DNA from: Bacteroides sp.
Lineage (GTDB): Bacteria > Bacteroidota > Bacteroidia > Bacteroidales > SM23-62
Direction: 5' to 3'
DNA length: 8,579 nucleotides
Assembly (NCBI GenBank): GCA_030592145.1
Contig: JAUVKJ010000056.1
Span: forward strand, 1-8,579
Shown piece after piece: positions 7,201 to 8,579 of the stretch. How positions within the stretch are numbered: position 1 is the stretch's first letter; each line of letters starts with the position of its first letter. The notes under the pieces were generated by a model. That model was not told where the DNA came from, made no database searches, and was given only the letters and a program-made list of their open reading frames with translations. The position numbers and the translations under genes are program-made.

Positions 7201-7315
7201 TAAATCCGGAAAGGGCTGGATCTTCCTCGTCCTGGGAGGAATTGCATTGATCATCCTGGTACTTTTATTTGCGCGAAAAAGAAGAAAACCGGAAAAAGAG
7301 GACGAAACAGTCTGA
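4232..7315 (+). CDS. Secreted TPR / PD40-propeller / regulatory-like domain protein with helical repeats and a C-terminal membrane anchor
   Basis: 1027 residues. The start at 4232 is preferred over the in-frame ATG at 4166 because it begins with a signal peptide (Met-Lys-Arg, hydrophobic core 5-15, likely cut near residue 21, no lipobox Cys) and follows a perfect -7 box. Order, numbered from this start: TPR helices ~24-160, including a clear unit LGNAYRINGQLDKAIETY; five PD40 blades ~184-422, with motifs such as NRKGTFGGLDIY and SSYGHYNMGGYDVF; a carboxypeptidase-regulatory-like beta domain ~434-503 (SGEFSFEAPAGEYELLIEG); an Ig-like beta region ~534-618; five ~66-residue helical repeats 642-972; one transmembrane helix ~995-1014; and a basic tail starting RKRRK. 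The first three modules follow the T9SS protein PorE and related PD40-OmpA proteins, which normally end in a peptidoglycan-binding OmpA domain; that domain is absent here. I infer a periplasmic scaffold held in the inner membrane by its C-terminus. Partner and function are unknown. It is the first of a tandem pair with the gene at 7522. Confidence 0.85.
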   Translation: MKRYTLLMLLFAILAGTALPQIGPEYREMFLEAESYFLFEEYLEALPYYGPINKQYPDNDNINFKMGVCYLNDPYRKSESIRYLEKASQNVNLKFKENSFRETRAPLEVIFYLGNAYRINGQLDKAIETYENFKSQADPELYDLDLVDEQIRACENAKELEKRPVDFEVWNLGDRINTRFSDVHPVISGDESKMVYIQKQPFYDALAYCEKMEDGWSFPRILMEELKVDEDAYPTALNYEGDELILYRSDNFIGDLYTSKFEDGFWTPPVRMNENINTKYWESHACFSRSGDTLFLTSNRKGTFGGLDIYFSIRGEDGEWGVPVNLGPTINTRYNEETPFLTCDGKTLYFSSYGHYNMGGYDVFYSTMLEDGEWSVPINAGYPINTTDDDVFFVPVRNGTFAYYPRLIEGGYGRTDIYLYEIFSETHPRKFQVRGILGIETVENLTHPVRIAVIEQHSRDTVAIAIADPQSGEFSFEAPAGEYELLIEGEDIEPATTAFVIPEGYMEKDLLLKQAILLTQAKHLEDLIRIQDDIRVKDTLILVETGDSLEIDLILERKADLYVNVIQEGQQVRQDSFPVAKRHFIYTYVPVPGDNLLKFKLIDRRGNLSYKDVRIIFTPKPEITAVTDVQDAVSQAGMEEGLQEYLDRLTKNATGDLKTFLSGIDLATLGIITAVQLNQYLIEQAANQDYSVEDADLLLLITPVNEKEAAEMLRQDFEELSEGELQEVLVSLNLEEEGINSEEELIFWLRDHVDEHTYTRQDVHDLILQKMQAEQLAAYRDQLLLISSNDSLSRALKEVDLSGISNLQELYEYLLSEADNYGYEPEDVNKLFSLLSKREELNELIGNLTEIASGDLLKVLEELDTEEEGIKSPVELISHLMNEAENNDYTSEDAIILLLDYLETDDLREIVKLLIGTSSGELLNLLLNLDIEQNNIRTLDNLYNYLIEQAKFYDYSEDDVIRLFLNLLKIMEHEPMIEEIPIPSRPEYESKSGKGWIFLVLGGIALIILVLLFARKRRKPEKEDETV
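6155..7147 (+). repeat. Five tandem ~66-residue (about 198-base) degenerate protein repeats inside the gene at 4232-7315
   Basis: Units by eye: 6155-6358, 6359-6559, 6560-6751, 6752-6949 and 6950-7147, or protein residues 642-709, 710-776, 777-840, 841-906 and 907-972. Each has a (S/T)-G-(D/E)-L type turn, with its Leu at residues 657, 725, 792, 856 and 922 (the third unit is degenerate, NDSL); then an LDL-EEEGI-like stretch; an L-x-x-Y-L-(I/L)-x-(E/Q)-A helix; and a Tyr-x-x-(E/Q)-D turn with its Tyr at 690, 758, 823, 889 and 955. Spacing is 64-68 residues throughout. The units look all-helical and acidic. They are diverged at DNA level, so this is an old protein-level duplication. I do not recognise the repeat as a named family. 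Confidence 0.75.
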
Positions 7316-7321
7316 TCCGGC

Positions 7322-7343
7322 CTTCCGGGGATACTACCGGAAG
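7322..7343 (+). terminator. Possible hairpin terminator after the 1027-residue gene
   Basis: CTTCCGG (7322-7328), 8-base loop, CCGGAAG (7337-7343): a perfect 7-bp GC-rich stem starting 7 bases after the TGA at 7313-7315. No T-run follows, so it may act only as a 3'-end stabiliser. An 8-base direct repeat TGATCCGG flanks it (7313-7320 and 7349-7356). Confidence 0.35.
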
Positions 7344-7463
7344 TTAGATGATCCGGTTCCATCTGAATTATGCCGAATGCCCTGTACAGGCCGTGTCCGG
7401 CTGTAATCCGCTGATCTGCATGAGATTTTTACTTCCATTGCACCTTCAATATGTGAAAAACTT

Positions 7464-7495
7464 TTTTCAATTATTCCAATTATATTTTAAATTTG
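7464..7495 (+). promoter_or_regulatory. Candidate Bacteroidota-type promoter for the second TPR/PD40 gene
   Basis: TAAATTTG at 7488-7495 is a perfect -7 match and identical to the box at 4195-4202. TTTT at 7464-7467, 20 bases upstream, matches three of four bases of the -33 element. The box ends 26 bases before the ATG at 7522, against 29 bases for the upstream paralogue. The region around it is notably AT-rich, which raises the chance of a random hit, but the parallel with the paralogue supports it. Confidence 0.5.
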
Positions 7496-7521
7496 CTATA
7501 CTACAGAAAAAATATCCTCAC

Positions 7522-8579
7522 ATGAAAAAGATTCAGTCTGTTCTTTTACTCCTCTTCATGTTGTCCGGAACCATCCAGGGGCAGGAATATAAGGAAGTGT
7601 TACGTAATATCTTCTACGAAGCAGAATTCTGGCTGGTTGAGGAATCCTATTCGGACGCCCTTCCGGAATACCAGAAGCTATATACCCGCGGATATGAAGA
7701 CAATGCCAATATTAACTACAGGATAGGGATCTGCTACCTAAACATACCGGGTGAGAAGGATAAGGCCATACCATACCTTGAAAAAGCGGTACAGGATTTA
7801 ACGGCCCGTTACAAGGAAGGCATCTTCAAGGAAACCAGGGCCCCCTACGATGCATGGCTTTATATGGGTAATGCCTGCAGGATTGCCAACGAACTGGATA
7901 AAGCAGTCGAGGCTTATAATACCTACAAGGAACTGATTGAAGATCCTGATTCTGAAATGGCAAAGTATGCCGATAAGCAGATCGAGGCCTGCAACAATGC
8001 CAGGAAAGCCATGGAAAATCCTGTCTTTTACATCCGGGAGCATACGGGTGAGATTATTAATACAGGTTCGTCTGATTACAATCCCGTAGTATCTTTCGAC
8101 GAGGAGGTCATGGTGTATATGGCAAAACTCAAGTTCTATGATGCCATTAAGCTGTCAAGGAAAGAAAACGGGGAGTGGACTGAACCGCTTCAAATAACTG
8201 CTGAACTGGAACCCGAAGGCAGGCTGTATGTAAACAGCATCAGCCGGGATGGAAATGACTTGTACCTGAACATGGAAGACAATTTCAATTCCGACATTTA
8301 TGTCAGCATTCACGAGGATGAGCGCTGGACCAAGGCAAGGCCCCTGAATAAGCTGGTCAACACGAAATTCTGGGAATCACATGCAAGTATATCCGGAGAC
8401 GGCAAAGACCTTTACTTTGCCAGTAACCGGAAGAACGGCCAGGGAGGCATGGATATCTGGGTAAGCTACAAGGGTCCGGAGGGATGGCAGGAGCCCCAAA
8501 ACCTGGGCCAGGGAATAAATACTGAACTGAACGAAGACCACCCATTTATTTCAGAAGACAGTAAAGTACTCTACTTTGC
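7522..8579 (+). CDS. Secreted TPR / PD40-propeller protein, paralogue of the preceding gene (3' end outside window)
   Basis: The frame is open from ATG 7522 to the window end: 352 complete codons plus two bases, no stop reached. Signal peptide: Met-Lys-Lys, hydrophobic core ~6-15, probable cut near residue 20, no lipobox Cys. TPR helices span ~23-165, with YMGNACRIANELDKAVEAY at 114-132 as the clearest unit. PD40 blades begin at ~185 and continue to the edge, with WESHASISGDGKDLYFASNR at 284-303 and a GGMDIW blade end at 308-313. It aligns without large gaps to residues ~20-350 of the gene at 4232, sharing CYLN, YLEKA, ETRAP, LDKA, WESHA and a LYF-x-x-NRK-type blade, so the two arose by tandem duplication. 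The missing C-terminus cannot be guessed: it could carry the usual OmpA peptidoglycan-binding domain or the helical-repeat and anchor tail of its neighbour. It is expected in the periplasm or outer envelope; a part in type IX secretion or gliding machinery is possible but unproven. Confidence 0.85.
   Translation, partial: MKKIQSVLLLLFMLSGTIQGQEYKEVLRNIFYEAEFWLVEESYSDALPEYQKLYTRGYEDNANINYRIGICYLNIPGEKDKAIPYLEKAVQDLTARYKEGIFKETRAPYDAWLYMGNACRIANELDKAVEAYNTYKELIEDPDSEMAKYADKQIEACNNARKAMENPVFYIREHTGEIINTGSSDYNPVVSFDEEVMVYMAKLKFYDAIKLSRKENGEWTEPLQITAELEPEGRLYVNSISRDGNDLYLNMEDNFNSDIYVSIHEDERWTKARPLNKLVNTKFWESHASISGDGKDLYFASNRKNGQGGMDIWVSYKGPEGWQEPQNLGQGINTELNEDHPFISEDSKVLYF

Noticed and set aside
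7140..7312. PEP-CTERM or LPxTG-type sorting signal at the C-terminus of the 1027-residue protein
   Set aside because: No PEP or LPxTG motif precedes the hydrophobic helix; a plain membrane anchor is the simpler reading.
4536..7850. Short exact DNA matches between the two paralogues (for example GGAAACCAGGGCCCCC near 4540 and 7833)
   Set aside because: They fall at equivalent codons of the ETRAP motif in homologous genes, so shared ancestry explains them; they are not a mobile repeat or attachment site.
1..8579. CRISPR array, tRNA, insertion sequence or defence system
   Set aside because: No regularly spaced identical repeats, no cloverleaf-like sequence in any gap, no transposase or nuclease domain, and no terminal inverted repeats were seen on either strand.

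Overview
The window looks like chromosomal DNA from a Bacteroidota bacterium, most likely an uncultured Bacteroidales-type lineage. The reasons are: a LysA with the glycine-serine-glycine-phenylalanine and CETD-type motifs usual in that phylum; two secreted TPR plus PD40 (WD40-like beta-propeller) proteins of the class that usually ends in an OmpA domain; no Shine-Dalgarno sequence before any start; and upstream boxes matching the Bacteroidota -7 consensus TAnnTTTG. All supported genes are on the + strand. No tRNA, rRNA, CRISPR array, insertion sequence or phage gene is visible, and no gap between genes exceeds about 210 bases.

Layout. (1) 1-624 is the 3' half of diaminopimelate decarboxylase (lysA), followed by a perfect 8-bp hairpin. 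(2) 771-2729 is a 652-residue envelope-sugar protein. Its GT2 glycosyltransferase domain is intact. It is fused to membrane helices and a remnant of a polyprenyl-phosphate glycosylphosphotransferase from which the catalytic core appears deleted. (3) 2782-4086 is a complete lipoylated E2 acyltransferase of a 2-oxo acid dehydrogenase complex, with no E1 or E3 gene beside it in the window. (4) 4232-7315 is a 1027-residue secreted protein with TPR, PD40 propeller, carboxypeptidase-regulatory-like and Ig-like domains, then five tandem ~66-residue helical repeats, then one C-terminal transmembrane helix. (5) From 7522 past the right edge runs a paralogue of gene 4 (signal peptide, TPR, propeller), cut off by the window end.

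LysA (lysine synthesis) and E2 (central metabolism) are housekeeping genes. The glycosyltransferase fusion probably works in envelope polysaccharide assembly. The last two genes form a tandem duplicated pair of envelope proteins, each with its own promoter-like box at nearly the same distance from the start. The genes look mostly monocistronic (gaps of 146, 52, 145 and 206 bases); only the 52-base gap suggests possible read-through, from the glycosyltransferase into E2.

The most unusual content is the C-terminal half of gene 4, where an OmpA-like peptidoglycan-binding domain would be expected but a five-unit helical repeat plus membrane anchor is found, and the dead-looking phosphotransferase domain fused to gene 2. 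Both are read by eye and need profile searches to confirm.
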